64,000 nt of DNA from Acetomicrobium flavidum (GTDB lineage Bacteria > Synergistota > Synergistia > Synergistales > Acetomicrobiaceae), in assembly GCF_900129645.1 (NCBI RefSeq), contig NZ_FSQZ01000001.1:1116001-1180000 (forward strand), given 5' to 3'. Positions within the stretch are counted from its first letter, which is position 1; each line of letters opens with the position of its first letter. Made by a program: the position numbers and the translations under genes. Shown here in pieces: positions 43,160-50,990 of this stretch. The notes under the pieces are model-generated. The model was not told where the DNA came from. It saw only the letters and a list, made by a program, of their open reading frames with translations, and ran no database searches.

Positions 43160-43882
43160 ATGGCCGAACCCCTTTTGTCCGTTCAAAACCTTTCCGTCAC
43201 ATACGGGGCCATCAGGGCGCTTCACGGCGTCTCGATGGAAGTCTACAGGGGCGAGATAGTATGCGTCATTGGCGCCAACGGAGCAGGCAAATCGACCCTG
43301 CTTAACGCCATCATGGGAGTGGTGCGCCGGGAATCAGGAGAGGCGATCTTCGACGGCAAGCCCCTTGCCAAAAGGAGCTATCAGGTCGTGGCCCAAGGCG
43401 TATCGCTGGTGCCGGAGGGCAGGCGGATATTCAGCCCCCTCACCGTCCAGGAAAACTTGATGATAGGGGCCTTTCCGCGGAAGGACATGCGTCAAATTGA
43501 AGAAGACCTAGAATGGGTGTACGGCCTTTTCCCAAGGCTTCAGGAAAGAAAGGACCAGTACGCGGGCACCCTTTCCGGCGGAGAGCAGCAGATGCTCGCC
43601 ATCGGGAGGGCCTTGATGTCGCGCCCCCGTTTGCTTCTCTTGGATGAGCCCTCCCTGGGCCTTGCCCCCATCCTGATAAGGGATATATTCAAGGAGTTAA
43701 AGCGCATCAACGGGGAGGGAGTGACCATACTCTTGGTCGAGCAGAACGCCAGGCAGGCCCTCATGCTTTCCAACAGGGGATACGTCCTGCAGACGGGTCG
43801 AATCGTGCTTCAGGGCCGCTCTCAGGACCTGCTGGTAAACCCCGACGTAACGGCCGCCTACCTGGGCAAGCTCAAGAAATAG
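43160..43882 (+). CDS. livF: Branched-chain amino-acid ABC ATPase LivF
   Basis: ATPase of 240 aa, second nucleotide-binding subunit of the importer. The ATG at 43160 follows GGGGGAGGAGG and is 2 nt after the livG stop; a longer frame inside livG is not needed. Walker A is GANGAGKST, then VPEGRRIFSPLTVQENL, signature LSGGEQQMLAIGRALM, Walker B LLLLDEPSLGLAP and H-loop LLVEQNA. It ends the operon. Confidence 0.94.
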   Translation: MAEPLLSVQNLSVTYGAIRALHGVSMEVYRGEIVCVIGANGAGKSTLLNAIMGVVRRESGEAIFDGKPLAKRSYQVVAQGVSLVPEGRRIFSPLTVQENLMIGAFPRKDMRQIEEDLEWVYGLFPRLQERKDQYAGTLSGGEQQMLAIGRALMSRPRLLLLDEPSLGLAPILIRDIFKELKRINGEGVTILLVEQNARQALMLSNRGYVLQTGRIVLQGRSQDLLVNPDVTAAYLGKLKK

Positions 43883-44029
43883 CGGACGTAGGAACCACGC
43901 GTTGTCCGATATGTGTTGATACTTTATGCTAAATGAAGGATTATTTATTTAGAATTTTTTTAATTTTGCCCATTGCAAATAAGTATACATAGTGTTAATA
44001 TCACCTAACACGAAACTATGGGCGATTAT

Positions 44030-44109
44030 ATGGGGAAACGATGATCCCTTTGCATCTACCTAAACGGGCGCAAGAGCGAAGGGTGAGAGAGTAGCGCGAC
44101 CGGCCCCAT
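44030..44109 (+). ncRNA. Class II cyclic di-GMP riboswitch (c-di-GMP-II aptamer)
   Basis: The RNA reads GGAAAC-ATGAT near 44034-44045, then CCTAAAC-GGGCGC (44059-44071), then GTAGCGC and ACCGG-CCCC (44091-44107). This follows, element by element, the conserved GGAAAC-AUGAU, UAAA-GGGC, GUAG-GC and ACCG-CC blocks of the class II c-di-GMP riboswitch as I remember the Clostridium acetobutylicum example. The closing stem P1 is ATGGGG (44030-44035) with CCCCAT (44104-44109), and GCGC (44068-44071) with GCGC (44094-44097) forms an internal stem. It lies directly before the NfrB-like gene. Its P1 3' strand is shared with the terminator that follows, so the ligand should promote read-through. Confidence 0.84.
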
Positions 44110-44155
44110 CGAGGCGCTGATTTTAAATCAAGCGCTGCAATGGGGCCTTTGTTTT
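44102..44155 (+). terminator. Riboswitch-coupled terminator upstream of the NfrB-like gene
   Basis: GGCCCCAT (44102-44109) pairs with ATGGGGCC (44140-44147), enclosing a second stem (GCGCT 44114-44118 with AGCGC 44131-44135), followed by TTTGTTTT (44148-44155). The left arm contains the CCCCAT that closes the aptamer, so aptamer and terminator are mutually exclusive. Confidence 0.86.
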
Positions 44156-44162
44156 ATGAAGC

Positions 44163-45362
44163 TTGAATGCGAAAGAGAGTGTGGCGGAAGTTATGGTTGT
44201 AAGTTTTTATTACGGGATCCTTCATGCTGCCTTTATTTTATGCCTGTATCTCATATTCATCTGGGGCATAGAAGACCTCTTGGTGGACATCTTCTATTGG
44301 ACGAGGCAAATCTACCGAAGGCTTTTTGTATATACCAAATATCCCCGTCTGACCGTTGAGGATCTATACAAAAAAGAAGAGCAGTGGATTGCCATCATGG
44401 TCCCGGCGTGGCAGGAAGCCGGAGTGATCGGCAAGATGCTTGAGACGACGGTCAAACATCTGGATTACGATCGCTACGTCATTTTTTGCGGCACCTATGT
44501 AAACGACCCGGAGACTTCGCGCGAAGTTGATCTTATATCGGAAAAATGTCAGAAGGTCGTCAAAGCCACGGTGGCTCACCCGGGACCTACCAACAAAGCG
44601 GACTGTCTTAACTTCGTCGTCCGTGAGATACATTCCTATGAAGTGCAGCACGGAATAAGCTTTTCGGGATATGTCTTGCACGATAGCGAGGACATAGTCC
44701 ACCCCCTGGAGCTGAAGCTCTTCAACTATCTGCTCCCTCGAAAGGACATGATACAAATTCCGGTCACGGCGCTGGAGCGCTCATGGAAGGATTTCGTGGC
44801 GTGCACTTACATGGACGAATTCAGCGAGTGGCACTTGAAGGACCTTTTAGTCAGAGAAAGACTGACCAAGACCATACCAAGCGCTGGGGTGGGTACCTGT
44901 TTTAGCCGGCGCGCCATATCTTTTCTGAAACAGAAAAACGGAGGCAGTCCTTTCCCCACTGATTCTCTGACAGAAGATTACGCAGTCGGATTGACGTTGG
45001 CGGAGGCGGGAATGGGTGGCATTATCTTATATTTCCCAATCGCTGTCCGGGGCAAGAAGGGCATAAGGAGGACAAGGAAGCTTTTCGTATCCGTATCTGA
45101 GTATTTCCCTGACACCTTTTGGACGGCCGTCAGGCAGAAAAGTCGCTGGATACTGGGCATTGCATTGCAGGGAGCCAAGACGTTCGGCTGGCGTGGAGAT
45201 ATATTCGATAAGTTCTTTCTGTACAGGGACCGTAAGGGCTTATTTACCTCTTTCGTTAATTTCCTGGCCAATATATTGTTTATCAATTACATGCTTTTGT
45301 TTGTTGGTCTTAGGCTTAATTTTTGCCTTCATATAACTATGCTATCCCTAGAACATTATTGA
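44163..45362 (+). CDS. NfrB-like glycosyltransferase, N-terminal part (frameshifted gene)
   Basis: First 399 aa of a homologue of E. coli NfrB, an inner-membrane processive family 2 glycosyltransferase needed for the phage N4 receptor glycan. An N-terminal membrane helix (about residues 12-36) is followed by YPRLTVEDLYKKEE, MVPAWQEAGVIGKML, HPGPTNKADCLN, the DxD-like HDSED (173-177), GVGTCFSRR, TED (270-272) and QKSRW (325-329). The catalytic set is complete. The frame ends in the membrane region after residue 389, where the rest of NfrB continues in another frame at 45323. The start is uncertain: TTG 44163 is the longest, GTG 44181 and ATG 44193 are possible. Confidence 0.85.
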   Translation: MNAKESVAEVMVVSFYYGILHAAFILCLYLIFIWGIEDLLVDIFYWTRQIYRRLFVYTKYPRLTVEDLYKKEEQWIAIMVPAWQEAGVIGKMLETTVKHLDYDRYVIFCGTYVNDPETSREVDLISEKCQKVVKATVAHPGPTNKADCLNFVVREIHSYEVQHGISFSGYVLHDSEDIVHPLELKLFNYLLPRKDMIQIPVTALERSWKDFVACTYMDEFSEWHLKDLLVRERLTKTIPSAGVGTCFSRRAISFLKQKNGGSPFPTDSLTEDYAVGLTLAEAGMGGIILYFPIAVRGKKGIRRTRKLFVSVSEYFPDTFWTAVRQKSRWILGIALQGAKTFGWRGDIFDKFFLYRDRKGLFTSFVNFLANILFINYMLLFVGLRLNFCLHITMLSLEHY

Positions 45363-46042
45363 TCTTTAACATATTTTTCCTGGCAAACAGATTATTGCAC
45401 CGCGCATTGTTTGTCTTCTTGCTTTACGGTTGGAAGCAATCGCTTTTAAGCATACCACGAATTTTTGTGGTCAACTTTATAAATTTTTGCGCTACATTGA
45501 GGGCATTGAAGCTCTTCGGCGAGCATCTTTTATCGGGTAAGCCCCTGGTGTGGGATAAAACGCAGCACGTCTACCCGACCGAGGAACAGCTCGTCACCTA
45601 CAGAAGACAATTGGGCGATATCCTATTGCAGTGGAAGTCCTTGCGGGAAGAGGACTTACGGGCTGCATTGCATGAGCAAAGGGAAAGCAACAAGTTATTG
45701 GGAGAAATATTGATGAAGCACAGGCTGATCGACGAGGATACCCTTTTTAAGGCGCTCTCCGAACAGTTGGGGTTGCCGTTGGTATCCCCCCATGAGATCA
45801 ATGTGGCAGCGATAGCAGATGTATTGCCCAAGAAGTTATGCGCCGATTATCTCGTCTTTCCGGCCTCGATCGAGAAGGATGGGACGCTTCGGGTTGCCGT
45901 CACCAGGGCTGTTGCGCAGGAATGCCTGAACGAAATAAAGAAGCACTGGACGGGGCCACTAAAGTTTTGCCTGATGAAGGAAAGCGATATGCTCAATATA
46001 CTGGGTGATCTTGCTCACATGGAAATGAGCAATCAAAACTAA
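45323..46042 (+). CDS. NfrB-like protein, C-terminal part with MshEN c-di-GMP-binding domain (frame -1)
   Basis: This 239-aa frame continues the NfrB homology in the -1 frame. Residues about 12-65 hold membrane helices matching the second membrane region of NfrB (ANRLLHRALFVFLLYGWKQSLLSIPRIFVVNFINFCATLRALKLF), then VWDKTQHVYPTEEQ. Residues about 93-175 are an MshEN domain: RQLGDILLQWKSLREEDLRAAL and LLGEILMKHRLIDEDTLFKAL repeat the two LG-x2-L blocks that bind c-di-GMP. It lacks a credible start of its own (TTG 45323), so it is the downstream half of one interrupted gene, read through a frameshift, or expressed separately from an internal start. Confidence 0.8.
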   Translation: MPSYNYAIPRTLLIFNIFFLANRLLHRALFVFLLYGWKQSLLSIPRIFVVNFINFCATLRALKLFGEHLLSGKPLVWDKTQHVYPTEEQLVTYRRQLGDILLQWKSLREEDLRAALHEQRESNKLLGEILMKHRLIDEDTLFKALSEQLGLPLVSPHEINVAAIADVLPKKLCADYLVFPASIEKDGTLRVAVTRAVAQECLNEIKKHWTGPLKFCLMKESDMLNILGDLAHMEMSNQN

Positions 46043-46049
46043 TATAGGG

Positions 46050-47819
46050 ATGATACCATTCATGAGAAGGGCAGAAAGACATCTTATTGCACCATGTATC
46101 TGCATTCACGGCAAGGATATGCTGAGGTTGCTTGCCGTTTTTGCCTTTGCGTTGTTTTTTTTATTGCCCGACATCTTTACGCATGCACATGCCTCCACGC
46201 CTTCTGCCTATGACCTTTACGAAGCGGGCAGGACAGAGGAAGCAAAGGGCCTTGCCGAAGAGCTTTTGAAGAAAGATCCCAAAAACCACTCCCTCAGAAT
46301 GCTTTATGCGGAAATACTGAGGAAAGAGGGAAAGCCCCTGGAGGCAAGAGAGCAGGTCACCAGGGCAATTTTGGGAGGCCTGCGTAACGGCTATACCCAT
46401 TCGACGCGGGGCTATTTGTCGCTTGAACTGGGCGATCCGCAAGGGGCGTTTGAGGATTTTGAAAGGGCCCTCGAGTTTGACGACCTTTCCGAGGATGCTC
46501 GAGAAAACGTGCGCTTGAGCCTGGTTAACCTCTCCATCGAGCTTAACGATGCCGGTAAGGCGTTAAAATATATGGCCAATCATGACGACCCGAAGGTGTT
46601 TTACGGCGTCGCACGGCTCGTCTCAAACACAGTGTCGGGCAGCGGGTTAAGAAGTTATATGGACAGGTTGTCCAGCATGGCCCAATCGGATTCGCAGAGG
46701 GCGGAAGTGCTATGGGCGCTTGGAGAACACGAAAAAGCTCAGGGCAACCTTGAGGCCGCGGCGAAGCTGATGTCGGAGGCCATGTCCCTGTACCCCCGGT
46801 CGGCTACCCAGTACAGGCTGCTTTCGCTTGCCTACCTCTTTGTAGACCTTGACGAGGACGACATGGCTGCAAAGCTCTTCGACGAGGCCTTGTCCGATAA
46901 CTGCGGGGCGTCTCCCGAAGCCTTGGCCGATGCCGCCTACGCCTTCAAAGGCGCAGGCAACAACAGAAAGAGCATGCATTATTTTACGAGGAGCATCAAA
47001 GCGTACAGAAACCGCGGCGAAAATGACGAGGAATCGAAGGGCTGGATTTACTCCCTTCGGCGCGAGAACTCCAACTTGGAACGACGATGGGGCATGTACA
47101 CATCTTATTTTTACCAGGAGAACGGATACCCCGGCTATATTTTGGGCAGGACCGTCTCCGGAGGCGAAACTCAACAGATGTGGCAGGAGATCTACTATCA
47201 GATGATAAACGACAATGGCAGGCAGTTGTCCATGTATGTGTCTTACGGGTTGACCTTGAGCGCCGAAAACGACAATGAAGGTTGGGATACGGGGATGTAC
47301 GTTCTGGGCATCAGGTACAAGCCTATGGGCGACGCAAACTTGAACATCGCCTTGGAAAGGCACTGGAAGCAGGACGAGCCTAACGACTGGCAGGTCCGCA
47401 TGGGCTATTCATGGGACAAAGGGTCCGATTTGAACGTGACGGATCCCAGTTGGGATTATCTTTTTTATTACGGCGAGGTAGCCCACCTGTTGGATGAAGG
47501 GCGGACCTTTGGGGTGGTAGAGTGTAGGGCTGGCAGAAGCACGCGTTTGGGAGGGGAAAGGGGAAAGGCCGTCTTTACGCCTCACCTCTTTTTCCGCGGC
47601 GATTACGACAGCGATCCTATTGCCTTCGAGGGCATCGATTCATCCGATGAGGAATGGGCCTTGAGCATTGGCCCGGGCTTGATGTGGAGGATATGGTACA
47701 GGGAAGACGATTATCATGCGCCACGTTCGTACCTCGACATCATCTTTCAATACCGTTTCAAGCTAAGCGATGCGGATAGGGCTGAAGGCCTATCCATCAG
47801 GATAACCAATGCCTTTTGA
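46050..47819 (+). CDS. NfrA-like outer-membrane protein (TPR domain plus beta-barrel)
   Basis: Protein of up to 589 aa. A signal peptide lies near residues 24-48 (LLAVFAFALFFLLPDIF, cleavage near AHA-ST); ATG 46050, 46062 and 46119 are possible starts. Residues about 50-340 are TPR-like helices (AYDLYEAGRTEEAKGLAEELLKKDP and similar repeats). The last 240 residues look like amphipathic beta strands (alternating Gly/aromatic, ending RAEGLSIRITNAF with a terminal Phe), as in an outer-membrane barrel. This order matches NfrA, the outer-membrane partner of NfrB. It follows the NfrB-like gene by 8 nt and is expressed with it. Confidence 0.82.
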   Translation: MIPFMRRAERHLIAPCICIHGKDMLRLLAVFAFALFFLLPDIFTHAHASTPSAYDLYEAGRTEEAKGLAEELLKKDPKNHSLRMLYAEILRKEGKPLEAREQVTRAILGGLRNGYTHSTRGYLSLELGDPQGAFEDFERALEFDDLSEDARENVRLSLVNLSIELNDAGKALKYMANHDDPKVFYGVARLVSNTVSGSGLRSYMDRLSSMAQSDSQRAEVLWALGEHEKAQGNLEAAAKLMSEAMSLYPRSATQYRLLSLAYLFVDLDEDDMAAKLFDEALSDNCGASPEALADAAYAFKGAGNNRKSMHYFTRSIKAYRNRGENDEESKGWIYSLRRENSNLERRWGMYTSYFYQENGYPGYILGRTVSGGETQQMWQEIYYQMINDNGRQLSMYVSYGLTLSAENDNEGWDTGMYVLGIRYKPMGDANLNIALERHWKQDEPNDWQVRMGYSWDKGSDLNVTDPSWDYLFYYGEVAHLLDEGRTFGVVECRAGRSTRLGGERGKAVFTPHLFFRGDYDSDPIAFEGIDSSDEEWALSIGPGLMWRIWYREDDYHAPRSYLDIIFQYRFKLSDADRAEGLSIRITNAF

Positions 47820-48188
47820 TGGTTTAAAATTTTATCATAAATCCTTCCTTAAAATAAAATCTCTTTAAAAATATATTGTACTTAATCATTATCATACCTC
47901 CTAATTTCATTTTCATAGATGTAGATAATTTTTCTGAGGCCAGAACTATTTCACTGGATTATGGTAGCTTCATCATATTTGATATAATCTTTTCTATTGC
48001 TAGTTATTGCTTTTTACAAGCTATAAGACGATATTATATATTGATATTACACAAAATATATGATATTGGCTTCTTCCCCTAAAATTCCCCTGCAGGAATT
48101 GAAATAGAGCCATAAATTACTTGCCACGATGCCAAATATTTGGTATATATTTTGCATCTAAACCTCGAAAGGGGATTTTGTACTTATA
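47820..48188 (+). promoter_or_regulatory. AT-rich gene-free stretch with pil operon promoter
   Basis: This 369-nt gap is unusually AT-rich with no convincing coding frame. Near its right end are TTGCCA (48121-48126) and TATATA (48144-48149), 17 nt apart, a plausible promoter for the pil operon. A perfect 12-bp palindrome CCAAATATTTGG (48132-48143) fills the spacer and could be an operator. The rest shows no recognised feature. Confidence 0.5.
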
Positions 48189-49886
48189 ATGACTCACGAA
48201 AGTACACTATGGCATAAAAAACTCCAATTAGGCCAAATATTGATCGAGCAAGATTGTATTCATGCAGAACAACTTGAAATGGCCCTTAAGGAGCAAAGTG
48301 TTACTAATCTCCGCCTTGGCGAAATTCTCGTCAAAAATGGATGGATTACGGAGAAAAATTTGATCGAGGCCATCTCAAAACAGACGGACTTGCCCTTTGT
48401 CTCTCTATCCATGTTTCATCCTATGAAAGAGGCAGTTGATGCCATTCCCGAAAATATGGCAAGGAGGCTTGAATTAGTTCCTCTCTATATTGACGAAAAT
48501 TCTCGCAGGATAGTCTTGGCTGTTTCAGATCCTTTCAATATATTGGCTCTTGATGAGATAAGGATGACAACAGGAATGGATGTTGACATAATGATAGCCA
48601 CCCTTTCCGATATCAAACGTGCGATAGATTGTTTTTACAGCGTCAAGTCTAGCGTCGAGCAAGCTTTGATCGAGGTCGTCGAAGAAGTAAAAACGGAGTT
48701 CGATCTGTCGAAGGATCAAGAAGCAGGTTCTATCGACGATGCTCCCGTGGTAAAGCTTGTTAACACCGTATTGGGGCAGGCTGTCGAAGCAGGCGCATCC
48801 GATGTCCACATGGAACCCTTCGAAGCTGAGACACGGGTCAGATATAGGGTAGATGGAGTTTTATTTGATATGCTAACCTTTCCCAGACATCTTCACGCCT
48901 CTGTTTCGTCGCGCATAAAAATAATGTCTGGCATGGACATTGCTGAGAAGCGCCATCCTCAAGACGGGAGAATGTTCCTTCGCGCAGCGGGCAGGCGCAT
49001 CGACATAAGGGTCTCGAGCCTTCCCGCCATTTACGGCGAAAAGCTGGTCATGCGCTTGCTCGATCAGGCCACGGCCATGGTGGGCCTGGAAAAGCTCGGG
49101 CTGGATCCCGAGGAGAGAGTGGTCCTGGACAAGATCATAGGGGCACCTTACGGCATCATATTGGTAACGGGGCCGACGGGGAGCGGAAAGTCGACCACCC
49201 TTTATTCAATACTGCAGACCCTTAACTCCTACGACGTGAACATCACGACGGTGGAGGACCCCGTCGAGTACACCATTGCGGGGGTCAACCAGGTGCAGAT
49301 AAACGAAAAGGCGGGCCTTACCTACGATACTGTCTTAAGGTCCATTTTACGTCAGGATCCAGACATAATATTGGTAGGTGAAATGCGTGATACCGAGACG
49401 GCCCAATTAGCAGTGAGGGCGGCCCTCACGGGACACTTGGTGCTGTCGACGCTTCACACCAACGACGCCCCAAGCTCCATCATAAGGATGGTAGACATGG
49501 GAATTCCCCCCTTCCTCGTGTCCTCTTCCGTGGTCGCCGTGATGGCGCAGAGGCTGGTCAGAAAGCTATGCCCCCGCTGCAAGGCGCCCTACGAGCTGCC
49601 GCAGGACGTGGCCGAAAGCCTGGGTCTTGACGGCTTCACGACCGTCTACAAGCCCGTGGGCTGTGATGAATGCCGCGGCACGGGCTACAGGGGAAGGACG
49701 GCGATCTTTGAGATAATGAAAATGTCAGAAAGGCTGAAGCATGCCGTAATGAAGAACACTTCTTCAGATGAGCTCGGCATGATTGCCATAGAAGAAGGCA
49801 TAACCACATTGCGCGCTTCAGGCACAAGAAAGGTAATACAGGGAATAACTAGCCCTCATGAAGTACTGTCGATAACATTGAGATGA
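48189..49886 (+). CDS. pilB: Type IV pilus extension ATPase PilB (GspE family) with MshEN domain
   Basis: ATPase of 565 aa. Residues about 12-115 form an MshEN domain with two LG-x2-L blocks (LGQILIEQDCI and LGEILVKNGWI) that bind c-di-GMP in relatives. The ATPase domain has Walker A TGPTGSGKSTTL (about 320-331), TTVEDPVEY, LRQDPDIILVGEMRD, the His box TGHLVLSTLHTNDA and a zinc site with CPRC and CDECRGTG. It is the first pil gene. Its codon use changes: the first 800 nt and the tail are AT-rich while about 48980-49720 is GC-rich like the rest of the chromosome. Confidence 0.94.
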   Translation: MTHESTLWHKKLQLGQILIEQDCIHAEQLEMALKEQSVTNLRLGEILVKNGWITEKNLIEAISKQTDLPFVSLSMFHPMKEAVDAIPENMARRLELVPLYIDENSRRIVLAVSDPFNILALDEIRMTTGMDVDIMIATLSDIKRAIDCFYSVKSSVEQALIEVVEEVKTEFDLSKDQEAGSIDDAPVVKLVNTVLGQAVEAGASDVHMEPFEAETRVRYRVDGVLFDMLTFPRHLHASVSSRIKIMSGMDIAEKRHPQDGRMFLRAAGRRIDIRVSSLPAIYGEKLVMRLLDQATAMVGLEKLGLDPEERVVLDKIIGAPYGIILVTGPTGSGKSTTLYSILQTLNSYDVNITTVEDPVEYTIAGVNQVQINEKAGLTYDTVLRSILRQDPDIILVGEMRDTETAQLAVRAALTGHLVLSTLHTNDAPSSIIRMVDMGIPPFLVSSSVVAVMAQRLVRKLCPRCKAPYELPQDVAESLGLDGFTTVYKPVGCDECRGTGYRGRTAIFEIMKMSERLKHAVMKNTSSDELGMIAIEEGITTLRASGTRKVIQGITSPHEVLSITLR

Positions 49887-49899
49887 CAGAGGTATTATA

Positions 49900-50976
49900 A
49901 TGTCACTACGGTTTGAAATCCAAGACCTGTTCTCAGAAGCCTCAAGGAGAAATGCGAGCGATATTCATATATCCGTAAATGTTCCTCCTATATTTCGTGT
50001 AGACGAACAGCTACGTCGCATCGATCATCCTCCGTTGTCGGTTGAGGATGTCAAGATGATATTATCCAGGCTGATCTCTGATCTTCAGTTTAAGCGTTTT
50101 TACAGCGAAAAGGAACTCGATTTCAGCTTTAATTTTCCTTTAGGCAATGGAGAAACCATTCGCTTTAGGGGAAATTGTTTCTTTGAGAGAGGCAATATTG
50201 CTATTGTCTTAAGGCTCATCCCACAAGAGATTCGCCTCATAAAAAATCTCCTCCTTCCATCTCAAATTCAGGAAGTGGCGAAAAAACGCCGAGGTCTTTT
50301 CCTCGTCACGGGCCCATCGGGACACGGTAAATCTACCAGCCTTGCGGCCATAATACAGGAGATAAATTTAACAAGGAACTGCCATATAGTAACCATAGAA
50401 GACCCAATCGAATATATGTTTACCTCGGTGAAATCACTGATACATCAGAGGGAAATAGAAGTGGACGCTGCAAGCTTTGCAGAAGCACTAAAAAGGACCT
50501 TGCGTCAGGACCCGGATGTCATAATGATAGGGGAGATGAGAGACCTGGATACGACAAGGGCCGCCATAACGGCAGCCGAAACAGGACATCTGGTATTGAG
50601 CACGCTTCATACCCCCGATAGTTCCCAAAGCATTGACAGGATTTTGGACATTTTCCCGGCTTATCAGCAGGACCAGGTTAAGCTGCAGCTGGCTAACATC
50701 TTGATAGGAGTCTGTTCACAACAACTCATTCCACTTTTGGAAGGCGGCAGAATAGTGGCGACGGAGTTGATGTGGGCTGTACCGGCAGTGTGCAATTGCA
50801 TAAGGGAAAGGAAGATCCATGGCATAAAAAACATCATACAAACAGGGCTGGACCAGGGCATGCACACCATGGACCAGGACCTAATCCGTTTGGTAAAAGA
50901 GGGCAAACTGCCCAAAGATCTTGCTGCTTCTTACGCCTTGGAGCGGAAGGAATTTAACAGGATGCTTTATTTATAG
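49900..50976 (+). CDS. pilT: Type IV pilus retraction ATPase PilT-like
   Basis: ATPase of 358 aa. The N-terminus (LFSEASRRNASDIHISVNVPPIFRVDEQLRRI) is typical of PilT. Walker A is GPSGHGKST, with His where Ser is usual; then TIEDPIEYMFTS, LRQDPDVIMIGEMRD and TGHLVLSTLHTPDSSQSIDRILD. The PilT C-terminal AIRNLIRE motif is replaced by AVCNCIRERKIHGIKNIIQTG, which is close but not identical. It lies 14 nt after pilB. It provides pilus retraction. Confidence 0.92.
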   Translation: MSLRFEIQDLFSEASRRNASDIHISVNVPPIFRVDEQLRRIDHPPLSVEDVKMILSRLISDLQFKRFYSEKELDFSFNFPLGNGETIRFRGNCFFERGNIAIVLRLIPQEIRLIKNLLLPSQIQEVAKKRRGLFLVTGPSGHGKSTSLAAIIQEINLTRNCHIVTIEDPIEYMFTSVKSLIHQREIEVDAASFAEALKRTLRQDPDVIMIGEMRDLDTTRAAITAAETGHLVLSTLHTPDSSQSIDRILDIFPAYQQDQVKLQLANILIGVCSQQLIPLLEGGRIVATELMWAVPAVCNCIRERKIHGIKNIIQTGLDQGMHTMDQDLIRLVKEGKLPKDLAASYALERKEFNRMLYL

Positions 50977-50990
50977 AAAGGTCAAGCGAT

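Noticed and set aside
43981-44110. Class I (GEMM) c-di-GMP riboswitch or other riboswitch classes for the nfrB leader
   Set aside because: The CACGCACAGGGCAAACC core of class I is absent, and the conserved blocks and their order fit class II.
45318-45330. Programmed -1 ribosomal frameshift in the NfrB-like gene
   Set aside because: The T-run is not a canonical X-XXY-YYZ heptamer in the zero frame and no strong downstream pseudoknot was seen. Mutation, phase variation or sequencing error is more likely.
47876-48082. A 68-codon frame in the AT-rich gap before pilB
   Set aside because: Composition is dominated by Ile/Phe/Tyr as expected from AT-rich noise; no ribosome site and no recognised motif.
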